DNA of 64,000 bases, from contig NZ_CP184830.1 in assembly GCF_049275935.1 (NCBI RefSeq), positions 558,001 through 622,000 of the forward strand, given 5' to 3'. Each line of letters begins with the position of its first letter. Positions within the stretch are counted from its first letter, which is position 1. The notes beneath the pieces are model-generated. The model ran no database searches. It was given only the letters and a program-made list of their open reading frames with translations, and was not told the origin of the DNA. This DNA is from Endozoicomonas_A sp049275935 (GTDB lineage: Bacteria; Pseudomonadota; Gammaproteobacteria; Pseudomonadales; Endozoicomonadaceae). The translations under genes and the position numbers were made by a program. Shown piece by piece: positions 1-8,870 of the stretch.

Positions 1-500
1 TTGCCTCCGGCAAAGCTCTGACGAAAGAGACCAAATCGATAGTTAATGCCGTAACCCATGGCAGGCATATCAAGGGTGGTCATGGAATCCAGAAAGCAGG
101 CAGCCAGTCTTCCCAGACCGCCATTGCCCAGTGACGGATCAGACTCATACTCAAGAATATCAACCAGAGATATTCCCAGGCTGGCCATGGCTTGTTCTGT
201 CTGCCTGAAGATTCCCAGATTGTGAAGATTGTTACCCAAAAGGCGGCCAATCAGGAATTCCAGCGACAGGTAATAAATGCGCCGGGCTTTGCCTTCACGC
301 TCTCTCTTGCGTGTTGCGCGGATACGTTGCAGACCCATCTCACGAACCACCAGGCTCAGGGCTTCCCAATACTCTGCGGGCCCGGACTCTTCAGACTCAA
401 CACCCAGTGATTGTTGAAGATGTTCGACCACCCGCCGGGCAATCTCTTCACTGCCCAAAACGGGCATTGCATCATTTTGCCCAGCCTTGTTTGCACTCAT
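1..500 (-). CDS. Glycogen/maltodextrin phosphorylase, N-terminal part (cut by window edge)
   Basis: Translating the minus strand from the ATG at 500-498 gives about 166 residues that run off the left edge. They contain the phosphorylase N-terminal blocks YYLSLEFLIGRLL and SLGNGGLGRLAACFLDS, then GYGINYRFGLFRQSF. The enzyme family releases glucose-1-phosphate from alpha-1,4-glucans in the cytoplasm using PLP; the PLP lysine lies in the missing C-terminal part. The start is supported by an AGGTGG ribosome site about 6 nt upstream. It is divergent from the sugar kinase at 806 and shares a locus with malEFG, which favours a maltodextrin role (MalP), but the N-terminus alone does not separate MalP from GlgP, so no symbol is given. 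Confidence 0.93.
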   Translation of the reverse strand, partial: MSANKAGQNDAMPVLGSEEIARRVVEHLQQSLGVESEESGPAEYWEALSLVVREMGLQRIRATRKREREGKARRIYYLSLEFLIGRLLGNNLHNLGIFRQTEQAMASLGISLVDILEYESDPSLGNGGLGRLAACFLDSMTTLDMPAMGYGINYRFGLFRQSFAGG

Positions 501-805
501 GTTTTTCCACCTGCACTATCAACCATGAAAAACTTTTGGCCATGAGAGGCATTCAATCGTTGCCTACAATCAGGGCTGTTTACTTAACCAAACGTGATGG
601 CATGACCTGTGGATAATTATAATTCTGATTTCAGGTCATTTCGGTTTAGTTGTCATTAATTCCTGCTCAGTCGGACGATGAAAAGACATTACGCCCTGTG
701 TACGATTTCAACATTTATACGACAAAGATTTTTTAATAATGATACCTTCAGTTATTCGTTTAAACTCAGATGCCAAGCCAACCGATCCATAAACGAGGTA
801 ATTCT
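501..805. promoter_or_regulatory. Divergent intergenic region between phosphorylase and sugar kinase genes
   Basis: No gene is supported here. The region is AT-rich at about 615-660 and 690-770 and must hold the promoters of both divergent genes. A TATAAT-like stretch occurs near 618-625, but I could not pair it with a convincing -35. I did not find a clear MalT box. The RBS of the kinase (GAGG, about 794-798) lies at the right end. Confidence 0.4.
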
Positions 806-1705
806 GTGCGATTTGGCATTGATGTGGGTGGCACCAAAACAGAGATTGTGGTGCTTTCCGATAGCGGGGAAATGATTCATCGGGAGCGACAAGCTACCCC
901 AAATAATTACCCTGACTTTCTCGATAGCATTCAGGTATTAATCCGCGTCACTGAAAGACAGTATGGACCTGCCAGCCATATCGGTCTCTGCCTGCCGGGC
1001 GCTGTCAGTCCTGATACAGGTCGCATGAAAAATGCCAACACCCTCTACCTGATCGATCAGACTGTTGCGGAAGACCTTGAGCAGCGATTGGGTAGAGCCG
1101 TGAAGCTGGCCAACGATGCCGACTCCTTTGCCCTGTCAGAAGCAACCGATGGGGCGGCAGCGGGCGCCAGAAGCTGTTTTGGCGTCATTATCGGGACAGG
1201 CTGTGGTGGCGGACTGGTGTATAACGGCCAGCTTGTTCAGGGACCCAACGCCATTGCCGGAGAGTGGGGCCACAATCCTCTGCCCTATTACCATAACCAC
1301 ACCGACGGTCCGGACCAGAACTGCTACTGCGGCCGCAAGAACTGTATTGAAACCTTTGTATCCGGCACAGGAATGGCCAAACGTTTCCGTGAAGCCCATG
1401 GCTTCAGCGCCCGTGAAATTCCTGATGCAAAATCAGTGATGGCAAGAGTTCAAAATGCTGATCAACCGGCTATTGAGCATTTCAATCATTATGTGGATGC
1501 ATTGGCCCGTGCGCTTGCCGGCGTCATCAACATTTTTGATCCGGAGGTCATTGTCCTCGGTGGCGGCATGTCGAATATCGAGGCACTGTATACCGAACTT
1601 CCGGGAGCTGTCGCAAAGTATGTTTTCTCCGATCAGCTGAATACCCGGATCGCACCCGCCAAACACGGTGATTCATCGGGTGTCAGGGGCGCTGCCTGGC
1701 TTTAA
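806..1705 (+). CDS. mak: ROK-family sugar kinase, Mak fructokinase-like
   Basis: A 299-residue ROK kinase close in length and sequence pattern to E. coli Mak (manno(fructo)kinase), which phosphorylates fructose or mannose with ATP in the cytoplasm. The ATP-binding segment GIDVGGTKTE is at residues 4-13. The probable catalytic Asp is D104 in ANDAD. The ROK zinc site is H156 (GEWGHNPLP) with C173, C175 and C180 in CYCGRKNCIETF. The C-terminus KHGDSSGVRGAAWL is typical of Mak. I chose the GTG at 806 because GAGG lies about 8 nt upstream and it gives the usual VRFGIDVGG start; the in-frame ATG at 770 would add 12 unusual residues. ROK substrate specificity is hard to assign, so glucose or N-acetylglucosamine kinase remains possible. 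Confidence 0.8.
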   Translation: MRFGIDVGGTKTEIVVLSDSGEMIHRERQATPNNYPDFLDSIQVLIRVTERQYGPASHIGLCLPGAVSPDTGRMKNANTLYLIDQTVAEDLEQRLGRAVKLANDADSFALSEATDGAAAGARSCFGVIIGTGCGGGLVYNGQLVQGPNAIAGEWGHNPLPYYHNHTDGPDQNCYCGRKNCIETFVSGTGMAKRFREAHGFSAREIPDAKSVMARVQNADQPAIEHFNHYVDALARALAGVINIFDPEVIVLGGGMSNIEALYTELPGAVAKYVFSDQLNTRIAPAKHGDSSGVRGAAWL

Positions 1706-1738
1706 ATTAAATAATTGACATCCTCAGACAGTGGGAAC

Positions 1739-1767
1739 GGAACTTTATTACCAGCTAGTGACTCTAA
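1739..1767 (+). promoter_or_regulatory. Sigma-E-type promoter P1
   Basis: GGAACTT at 1739-1745 and TCTAA at 1763-1767 with a 17-nt spacer match the RpoE promoter pattern. The ATG of copy 1 is about 60 nt downstream. Confidence 0.7.
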
Positions 1768-1825
1768 GACTCAGGACTCACCTACAGGGAAGTGGGTAAA
1801 TAATAACTTTTAAAGGGCTATAACC

Positions 1826-4800
1826 ATGAATGTAACTCAGGGAGTGAGAAGCTGTTCGCACCTAAGCTATCAACATCAACCCGATTTTGACACCCAGTCA
1901 GAATCAGATTTTGAATCAGATTTTGACACCCAGTCAGCAACAGCCTCTGGCCAGTGGAAAGTCTGCAAGTCAACCAGCAAGCTGCTGCCCAGTCCTGCCA
2001 GGGAGTCTGAGCGACAAGAGCTACTGCTGGCCGCTGAGAGCGGACGTCTGGGACTTCGGCGAATTGATATATTTAAAGAAGAAGAATACCTTTCTGGCAA
2101 GAGAGCACCAAGGCCCTGCACCCTCGCCCTGCCGGGGGCAATGATGCCCACCCAGCGCGTGTCAGAAAATCATGGCGAATGGATGGTTGGCATTGTTGAT
2201 CCACAATGCCTGTATGTCTATAAACGTAACGCATGGACCAGCAGGCTGCTGGAGCCTGGCTTTACTCCGGAAGGACTGCAGGTAAAACTACTGCCTGATC
2301 TACAATCTGCCCTTGATAGACGTTTTGAGCGTGGCGAACAAGTCATCTGGAGAGTTTATCCCCGTTTCACCTCGGGACATCTGCAAGCAGATGGAACGTT
2401 CACTTTGCCAAAATTCAAACCGGGCCAATGTACCCGCTCAAAGGATTTCCCGGAACTGGTGCTCACCCACTACAGAAGAGAAGACATCAAATGCTTCTGT
2501 GTTTATAACGATGCACAGAAAAATATTTCCGATATCCTCCGGGACAAGCGCGAGTGTGAAGAGGAATTGGAGCTTGACCCCTTGCCTCTGGTTGTTTATT
2601 GCCACCGCACAGGTTCTGTTCAGGTCTATTTTGAAGATGAGCTGGACAATATGCTCCTGGCCGAGAATGAGCGCTCACTGAAAGATTTTGCGATCTTTCA
2701 CAAGTTATTCCCAGACACTTTCAGAGCCCTGTTGAATCTGCTGCCAATGTCTTTGCGGGCAAAGACACTGGGTTCGAAATTAACCTTTTCACCTGGTCTT
2801 AAGGACAAATTGGAACAGGCCATCGAATTACTGACTGATCCCTGTTCATACAGTTATGAGAAGCTTCTGGAACTAAAACAAAGTGGCTTACCCATTCACA
2901 AGCATTTTATTTATGGAGGCGAGTATGTATCTTTGCTTGATCTGTTGCTGCTTACCGAAATGGGCAGAAACGGTGAGCCAGAGCATGAGCAAACCCGGGA
3001 ACATGAAAAAGAAGCCTGTCGCTTACTGCAACTGCTTCTGCAAAGTGGAGCAAGGCTGGAGAGCGCCATCCCCTACATTAAAAGCATGAAAGATTGCACA
3101 TCTCAGGTAATACCAGCGAGTGCAATGAATTATATCGTGGCTGCCTTTGACCCATTTGATTTTCTGACCCTGAAACATCTCGAGAGAATACCTTTAATCG
3201 GTTGCCCAGGGAACGTCGTTGAATTTAACCGAATTTGTCAGGGGCTCAGTCAAGAACAAATACAGCAACGTATGATAAAGGTATTGGATGTGAGTTTTGA
3301 ACCTCCACCCCTCGACATGATCAAATCCCACTTGCTGGCCCTCTTTCATTACGGCGCTTGCCTGGACGAAGTGAATCTGGATTCTCTTGTAGTATTTCTG
3401 GACTATTATTGCCATCGCACTAAGAAGATTGCTGATAATTTTACTGTGGCTGATTTTATCCCGTGGGTTAAAAAACTCTGGGACGAAAGGAACACCTATC
3501 CTTTATTCCTGAATTGGCCAGAACATCTGGAGCAGGCTGAGAAGGAGATCAAGGATCTGAAAAAATCTCTCAGCCTGAACGACTCTGGCCCATCCGGGCC
3601 ATTGGCAGACGAACCACCATCGGCATTAAAGTTTATTGAGGATGCGTTCAGCACAGCGCCGGTCTTGCCTGATCTTGTCGGCGATAATGAAAAAACCATC
3701 CTGAAGGTATTGCAGCATTACTACCGCCGTCCGGGACCGGAACGGGTGATCAGGAGCCTTCGCAAACCAACCTTGCCAACCCTGTGGAAACCACTGCACA
3801 GTTGCAGCCATGTCCTGCGGGCCAGGAATAATGGGCACTGGTATATGGAATTGCTGGAGAAATTTCAGCAATGCTCCTTGCGCAAGGACGAAAAAGAACT
3901 CCTGTCGCTGGCGATTATCTACCATGATGCGGCTGCCGAAGATGTCGACAAATCAGCTGAAGAAACACGTTCAGCTGAATATTTCAAACGGGACCTGACC
4001 GGATACTACCCTGAAGCGCTGCTGGCTGATATGGCCGAGGCAATGATCAGCAAGGAAAACGATGTTCAGGGTAAAGACGAGCAGAACCTGTCTGTGTCAG
4101 TGCGTTGGTATCTGCGCATATTACGCTTTGCGGATCGCACCGACGTTATCCGTGGTTGCGGGGTTGGGGCTGATTTTCCCGGATTAACGATGACTCCAAC
4201 CCGGGGTTTTAACGCTGGACTTCTTGACTTACCAACGCAGCTGACTGAAGAGTTTACCTCCGAGCCTGACAACAAGAGTGAATTCCAACGTCATCTGGAA
4301 GCCGCCATGCATGGTGCGGCTGATCTGGCGCGGGTAACCGGGCGACTTAACGATCAGCGCAACAAAGATTACACCACAGTCTACGGTCTGATTGGCAATG
4401 GCTCAAAAATCTCTGAAAAATTCGAATGGACCACTGAGCCAGTAAAGAGAATGAACCAGTTTATTGACGACAATGTCCGCCGCAAAATAGCCCGGGAGGC
4501 CGGAATCATTGTCTGTTCAGATGCTGACCACCGGGCCTGCAAGGCTGATCAGGACAAAGGGATTACTTATGGTATCCATAACAGCTGGTATGACCTGAGG
4601 CAGGTAGAGCTTCCGGCCGGCATGACGCTGCTGGAAAAAATGCAATACGAACATGATCCGTCACTGCTGAGCCCGGCAACTCAGCAAGCATTGGAACAAG
4701 AGGTGCAGCGGCTCAGAAGGGAAGGGATACGGATGAATCCGGGCACCATGAGGCGGGAAACACTGCTTTCGCCGAAGGCCCAGTCAGTGCTGGAAGACCG

Positions 4801-4954
4801 GGGTATTACCGTGGTCAGCGATAAGCGTCCCTACTTCAACAACGAGGGCAAGCCGGAAGAATGGGAAATGCTGGTGCCGAAGAAGATGCCAAAGCCTGAT
4901 GCCCGGAGCAAACCAGCAGGGGATGCCGATAGCACAAATGGTATAAGAACCTGA
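1826..4954 (+). CDS. Array copy 1: SidE-phosphodiesterase/HD-like protein, subfamily A
   Basis: A 1042-residue soluble protein with no signal peptide or membrane span. Layout: N-terminal conserved region with GIVDPQCLYVYKR, FTSGHL and DIKCFCVY blocks (to about residue 270); variable middle (about 330-600) with LLLQSGARL and LLALFHYGA segments that look like degenerate ankyrin helices; conserved C-terminal half. The latter holds H662 (CSHVLRARNN), H700-D701 (IIYHDAAAEDV) and D770 (LRFADRTD), an H...HD...D set like HD-fold phosphohydrolases. The overall pattern recalls the SidE PDE domain, which in Legionella acts on phosphoribosyl-ubiquitin; that link is from memory of the family. I saw no ADP-ribosyltransferase motif. 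C897, H902, C905 and H918 form the C-x4-H-x2-C-x12-H motif. The N-terminus carries an extra DTQS duplication. RBS AAAGGG. Substrate and location are unknown; a secreted effector is possible. Confidence 0.72.
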   Translation: MNVTQGVRSCSHLSYQHQPDFDTQSESDFESDFDTQSATASGQWKVCKSTSKLLPSPARESERQELLLAAESGRLGLRRIDIFKEEEYLSGKRAPRPCTLALPGAMMPTQRVSENHGEWMVGIVDPQCLYVYKRNAWTSRLLEPGFTPEGLQVKLLPDLQSALDRRFERGEQVIWRVYPRFTSGHLQADGTFTLPKFKPGQCTRSKDFPELVLTHYRREDIKCFCVYNDAQKNISDILRDKRECEEELELDPLPLVVYCHRTGSVQVYFEDELDNMLLAENERSLKDFAIFHKLFPDTFRALLNLLPMSLRAKTLGSKLTFSPGLKDKLEQAIELLTDPCSYSYEKLLELKQSGLPIHKHFIYGGEYVSLLDLLLLTEMGRNGEPEHEQTREHEKEACRLLQLLLQSGARLESAIPYIKSMKDCTSQVIPASAMNYIVAAFDPFDFLTLKHLERIPLIGCPGNVVEFNRICQGLSQEQIQQRMIKVLDVSFEPPPLDMIKSHLLALFHYGACLDEVNLDSLVVFLDYYCHRTKKIADNFTVADFIPWVKKLWDERNTYPLFLNWPEHLEQAEKEIKDLKKSLSLNDSGPSGPLADEPPSALKFIEDAFSTAPVLPDLVGDNEKTILKVLQHYYRRPGPERVIRSLRKPTLPTLWKPLHSCSHVLRARNNGHWYMELLEKFQQCSLRKDEKELLSLAIIYHDAAAEDVDKSAEETRSAEYFKRDLTGYYPEALLADMAEAMISKENDVQGKDEQNLSVSVRWYLRILRFADRTDVIRGCGVGADFPGLTMTPTRGFNAGLLDLPTQLTEEFTSEPDNKSEFQRHLEAAMHGAADLARVTGRLNDQRNKDYTTVYGLIGNGSKISEKFEWTTEPVKRMNQFIDDNVRRKIAREAGIIVCSDADHRACKADQDKGITYGIHNSWYDLRQVELPAGMTLLEKMQYEHDPSLLSPATQQALEQEVQRLRREGIRMNPGTMRRETLLSPKAQSVLEDRGITVVSDKRPYFNNEGKPEEWEMLVPKKMPKPDARSKPAGDADSTNGIRT

Positions 4955-4955
4955 T

Positions 4956-4983
4956 GGAACTTTTCGCCAGCCAGTGACTCCAA
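4956..4983 (+). promoter_or_regulatory. Sigma-E-type promoter P2
   Basis: GGAACTT at 4956-4962, 16-nt spacer, TCCAA at 4979-4983. It begins 2 bp after the stop of copy 1. The MITE at 5006 separates it from copy 2, giving a leader of about 410 nt. Confidence 0.68.
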
Positions 4984-5005
4984 ATATCGTAAGCACCCCG
5001 TATGG

Positions 5006-5358
5006 GAGGCTACCGCAAAACTCCAACAGCTCGTTCCCATGCTCTGAGGTCGTCATTCCCGCGAAGGCGGGAATCCAGCGCCAACGGTGAATCTCTGCCT
5101 TCTCGGGGATGACAAGGCCAGGGGGGCAGCAGGCAGTATGGTTCCGGTGGTGATTCAGTTTGGATTCCCGCCTTCGCGGGAATGACGAGAATGAAGCCGG
5201 GAATGACGAGAATGAAGCCGGGAATGACGAGAATGAAGCCGGGAATGACGAGAATGAAGCCGGGAATGACGAGAATGAAGCCGGGAATGACGAGAATGAA
5301 GCCGGAAATGACAGGAGTCAACTCGTTCCCACGCTGGAGAGAGTTTTACGACACCCTC
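5006..5358. mobile_element. MITE-like element, copy M1 (353 bp)
   Basis: Imperfect terminal inverted repeats: GAGGCTACCGCAAAACTC at the left end and GAGTTTTACGACACCCTC at the right. Inside, two hairpin-forming ATTCCCGC/GCGGGAAT palindromes sit about 110 bp apart in opposite orientation, followed by six copies of a 21-bp tandem repeat (5178-5303). It encodes no protein of its own; the short frames across it are by-products of the 21-bp repeat. It lies between P2 and the RBS of copy 2 and would be transcribed as part of the leader. Confidence 0.75.
5178..5303. repeat. 21-bp tandem repeat, 6 units (in M1)
   Basis: Six near-perfect 21-bp units, each containing GAATGACGAGAATGAAGCC. The other MITE copies have 2, 3 and 2 units, so the tract behaves like a VNTR. 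Confidence 0.9.
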
Positions 5359-5398
5359 ATGAAAATGGCTAAGTAATTTATTTTACAGGAGTATTACC

Positions 5399-8300
5399 AT
5401 GGATGTTGCTCAGGGAACAGGGATCTTTGCAAGCCTGTATCCTCCCCCGCAATCAAAATCTGACACCCAGTCGGTAACGGCCTCTGGCCAATGGACAGTC
5501 TGCGAATCCACCAGCAGGCTGCTGCCCGGTCCTTCCAGGGAGTCTGAGCGACAACAGCTACTGCTGGCCGCTGAGAGTGGACGCCTGGCGTTTCGGCGAA
5601 TTAATTTGTTTGAAGAAGCACAATATTTTTCAGGCAAGAGAACACCAAGACCTTTCACCCTCGCCCTGCCAGGGAGAATGATGCCCACCCAGCCTGTGCC
5701 AGAAGGTTATGGCAAATGGATGGTAGGCATTGTTGATCCACAATGCCTGTATGTCTACAAACGTAATGCAGGGACCAGATCGCTGATGATGAAAGTGCCT
5801 GGCGTCACTCCGGAAAAAATGCTGGCAAAAATGCTGCCTGATCTGCAATCACTGCTCGATAAACGTTTCGAGCGTGGCAATCAAGTCTTCTGGAAAATTT
5901 ATCCTCCTTATTTCACTTCGGGACATCTGCTGCCAGACGGGACGTTCAGTTTGCCAAAATTGAAATCTGGCCCTTATAACACCCATGATGATTTCCCGGA
6001 GCTGCTGCTCACTCACTACAGCAAAGAAGACATCAAATGCTTTTGTGTTTACAACGATGCCCAGAAAAATATTTACAATATCCTATGTGACAAGCGTCGG
6101 TGTGAAGAGGAATTGAAGCTTGGACCCTTGCCTCTGGTGGTTTATTGCCACCGCACAGGTTCTGTACAGGTCTATTTTGGTGATGAGCTGGAGAGTTCAC
6201 GGCTGTACATGAATGAGCTTTCTCTTAATGATTTTGCCTTCTCGCAGGGCATATCTCCGAAACATTTCAGGGCCATGTTGAATCTGCTGCCAATGTCTTT
6301 ACGGGCAAAGGCATTGAGTTCGACATTAACCATCACACCAGATGTCAGACAAAAATTGCAACAGGCCATCGAGTTGGTAACAGATCCTCGTCGCTACAGC
6401 TATGAGAAGCTTCTGGAATTAAAACAGGCTGGATTGCCCATTCACCAGTGTTTTATTTATAACGGATCTTCTGATAATTCGTTGCTTGAAATGTTGCTGC
6501 ATTCGGAAATGAAAAGGCAAGATGTGCCAGAACATGAGCAAACCCGGAAACAGGAAGAAGAAGCTTTACGGTTACTTCAGCTGCTTCTGCAGAGCGGAGC
6601 GAGGCTGAAGAAGTATACTTTTTATATTGACGTCATGGCAGCTTTCCTGGGACCAGCAATGCCAGCAAGAATATTCAATTGCCTGGTGGCTGCCTCTACT
6701 CCACTTGAGTTCCTGACCGTGCAACATCTCAAGCGTTTACCCTTGACCGATTGCCCGGGAAGCGTCGTTGAATTTGACCGTATCTGCCGAAGAAACAAAC
6801 TGAACCTGCGGGAATCCCTGAAAGCAGTATTGCGTTATTTGATCACCTTACCGACTAAAAACCTCGAACATATTCAGTCCAACCTACTGGCCCTGTTTCA
6901 TTACGAGGTTTCAGTGGATGAAAACATTCTGCGTAGTCTTAAATGCGACCTGAAGATCTTTTACGACGAAGGTCAGAAAGTTATTGATGATTTTTTTCTG
7001 GATGATTATATCGAATGGGTTGAAAAACTATGGGAACAACGGGAAACATATCCTTTCTACCAGAATTGGCCAAAGCATGTCCGACAGGCTCAGCAGGACA
7101 TCGATAATCTGAAACAATCTCTCGGTCTGGACGATTCTCACAACCTGGCAACATTGGCAGCCGAAACACCAACGGCATTAAAGTTTGTGGTGGAGGCGTT
7201 CAGCAGACCGCCAGTCCTGCCTGACAATGTCGGCGATAATGAAAAAACCATCCTGAAGGTATTGCAGCATTATTACCGCCGTCCAGGACCGGAACGGGTG
7301 ATCCAGAGCCTTGCCATGCAAAACATGCCAACCGTATGGAAACCTCAGCACAGCTGCAGTCATGTGCTGCGGGCCAGAAATAATGGTCACTGGTATATGG
7401 AATTGCTGGAGAAATTTCAGCAGTGTTCCCTGAAAGAACAAGAAAAAGAACTTCTGCCGCTGGCGATTATCTACCATGATGCGGCTGCCGAAGATGTCGA
7501 CAAATCAGTGGAAGAAATACGTTCAGCTAACTATTTCAAACGGGACCTGGCCGGACGCTTCCCTGAGCAGCTTCTGGATGATATGGAAGAGGCAATGGTG
7601 AGCAAGGAAAATGATGTCAAGGGTAAAGACGAGCAAAACCTTTCTGTGTCAGTGCGTTGGTATCTGCGCATCTTACGCTTTGCGGATCGAATGGACGTTA
7701 TCCGTGGTTGCGGGGTTGGGGCTGATTTTCCCGGATTAACGGTGACTCGAATCTGGGGTTTTGATGCCAGACGTCTTGACTTACCATTGCAGCTGACCAG
7801 GGAGTTTAGCTCCGAGCCTGACAACAAGAGTGAATTCCAACGCCATCTGGAAGCCGCCATGCACGGTGCGGCTGATCTGGCGCGGGTAACCGGGCAACTT
7901 CAGGATTGGCGCAAAAAAAACTACACCCAAGTCTACGGTCTGAGCAACAATGGCTCAAAGATCTCTGAAAACTTTGAATGGACCACTGAGCCAGTGCAGA
8001 GAATGAACCAGTTTATTGACGACAATGTCCGCCGCAAAATAGCCCGGGAGGCCGGAATCATTGTCTGTTCAGATCCTGACCACAAAGCCTGCAAGGCTGA
8101 TCAGAACAAAGGGATTACTTATGGTATCCATAACAGCGGGTATGACCTGGGGCAGGTAAAGCTTCCAGCCGGAATGACGCTGCTGGAAAAGATGCAATAC
8201 GAACATGACCCGTCACTGCTGAGCCTGACAACACGACAGGCATTGGAAAAAGAAGTAGAGCGTCTGAGGAGCGAAGGTATACGGATGAATCCGGGCACCT

Positions 8301-8488
8301 TAAAGCAGAAAACACTGGCTTCGGAGGAAGCCCGAAAAGTGCTGAAGGATCGGGGTATTGCCGTGATCGGCGAGAAGCGTCCCTACTTTTTTACCAACAA
8401 AGGCGACCTTAGAGAACCGGAAATGCTGGTGCCAAAGAAGATGCCAAAGCCTGATGCCCGGAGCAAACCAGCAGGGGTGGGCCGATAG
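5399..8488 (+). CDS. Array copy 2: SidE-phosphodiesterase/HD-like protein, subfamily A
   Basis: 1029 residues, starting MDVAQGTGIF at the ATG that follows ACAGGAG by about 9 nt. Metal-type residues are H655, H693-D694 and D763 (FADRMD). The first 80 residues are nearly identical to those of copy 3, and the leaders of both contain a MITE, so copies 2 and 3 probably arose by duplication of a unit that already carried it. The short C-terminal tail (KMPKPDARSKPAG) matches copy 1 rather than copy 3. The middle reads EFDRICRRNKLNLRESLKAVLRYLI, diverged from other copies. Transcription is expected from P2 through the MITE. Confidence 0.72.
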   Translation: MDVAQGTGIFASLYPPPQSKSDTQSVTASGQWTVCESTSRLLPGPSRESERQQLLLAAESGRLAFRRINLFEEAQYFSGKRTPRPFTLALPGRMMPTQPVPEGYGKWMVGIVDPQCLYVYKRNAGTRSLMMKVPGVTPEKMLAKMLPDLQSLLDKRFERGNQVFWKIYPPYFTSGHLLPDGTFSLPKLKSGPYNTHDDFPELLLTHYSKEDIKCFCVYNDAQKNIYNILCDKRRCEEELKLGPLPLVVYCHRTGSVQVYFGDELESSRLYMNELSLNDFAFSQGISPKHFRAMLNLLPMSLRAKALSSTLTITPDVRQKLQQAIELVTDPRRYSYEKLLELKQAGLPIHQCFIYNGSSDNSLLEMLLHSEMKRQDVPEHEQTRKQEEEALRLLQLLLQSGARLKKYTFYIDVMAAFLGPAMPARIFNCLVAASTPLEFLTVQHLKRLPLTDCPGSVVEFDRICRRNKLNLRESLKAVLRYLITLPTKNLEHIQSNLLALFHYEVSVDENILRSLKCDLKIFYDEGQKVIDDFFLDDYIEWVEKLWEQRETYPFYQNWPKHVRQAQQDIDNLKQSLGLDDSHNLATLAAETPTALKFVVEAFSRPPVLPDNVGDNEKTILKVLQHYYRRPGPERVIQSLAMQNMPTVWKPQHSCSHVLRARNNGHWYMELLEKFQQCSLKEQEKELLPLAIIYHDAAAEDVDKSVEEIRSANYFKRDLAGRFPEQLLDDMEEAMVSKENDVKGKDEQNLSVSVRWYLRILRFADRMDVIRGCGVGADFPGLTVTRIWGFDARRLDLPLQLTREFSSEPDNKSEFQRHLEAAMHGAADLARVTGQLQDWRKKNYTQVYGLSNNGSKISENFEWTTEPVQRMNQFIDDNVRRKIAREAGIIVCSDPDHKACKADQNKGITYGIHNSGYDLGQVKLPAGMTLLEKMQYEHDPSLLSLTTRQALEKEVERLRSEGIRMNPGTLKQKTLASEEARKVLKDRGIAVIGEKRPYFFTNKGDLREPEMLVPKKMPKPDARSKPAGVGR

Positions 8489-8511
8489 CACGAATGGTAT
8501 AAGAACCTGAT

Positions 8512-8539
8512 GGAACTTTTCGCCAACCGGTGACTCTAA
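8512..8539 (+). promoter_or_regulatory. Sigma-E-type promoter P3
   Basis: GGAACTT at 8512-8518, 16-nt spacer, TCTAA at 8535-8539. A MITE lies between it and the RBS of copy 3. Confidence 0.7.
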
Positions 8540-8561
8540 CAAAAGGGAGACCCCCGTATGG

Positions 8562-8830
8562 GAGGCTACCGCAAAACTCCAACAGCTCGTTCCCATGCTC
8601 TGAAGTCGTCATTCCCGCGAAGGCGGGAATCCAGCGCCAACGGTGAATCTCTGCCTTCTCGGGGATGACAAGGCCAGGGGGGCAGCAGGCAGTATGGTTC
8701 CGGTGGTAATTCAGTTTGGATTCCCGCCTTCGCGGGAATGACGAGAATGAAGCCGGGAATGACGAGAATGAAGCCGGGAATGACAGGAGTCAACTCGTTC
8801 CCACGCTGGAGAGAGTTTTACGACACCATC
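8562..8830. mobile_element. MITE-like element, copy M2 (269 bp)
   Basis: Same ends and internal palindromes as M1, but only two 21-bp units (8734-8775). The 84-bp length difference from M1 is exactly four units. It sits at the same place relative to P3 as M1 does to P2. Confidence 0.75.
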
Positions 8831-8870
8831 ATGGAAATGGTTAAGTAATTTATTTTACAGGAGTATTACC

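Noticed and set aside
5050..5300. Possible CRISPR array from palindromic ATTCCCGC repeats and 21-bp units
   Set aside because: The units are directly contiguous without unique spacers, there are no cas genes, and the ATTCCCGC palindromes belong to an inverted-end element.
5010..5376. Frames across the MITEs that read as repeated NDENEAG or PGFILVI peptides
   Set aside because: They are translations of the 21-bp tandem repeat (a multiple of three) with no RBS and no conservation outside the repeat.
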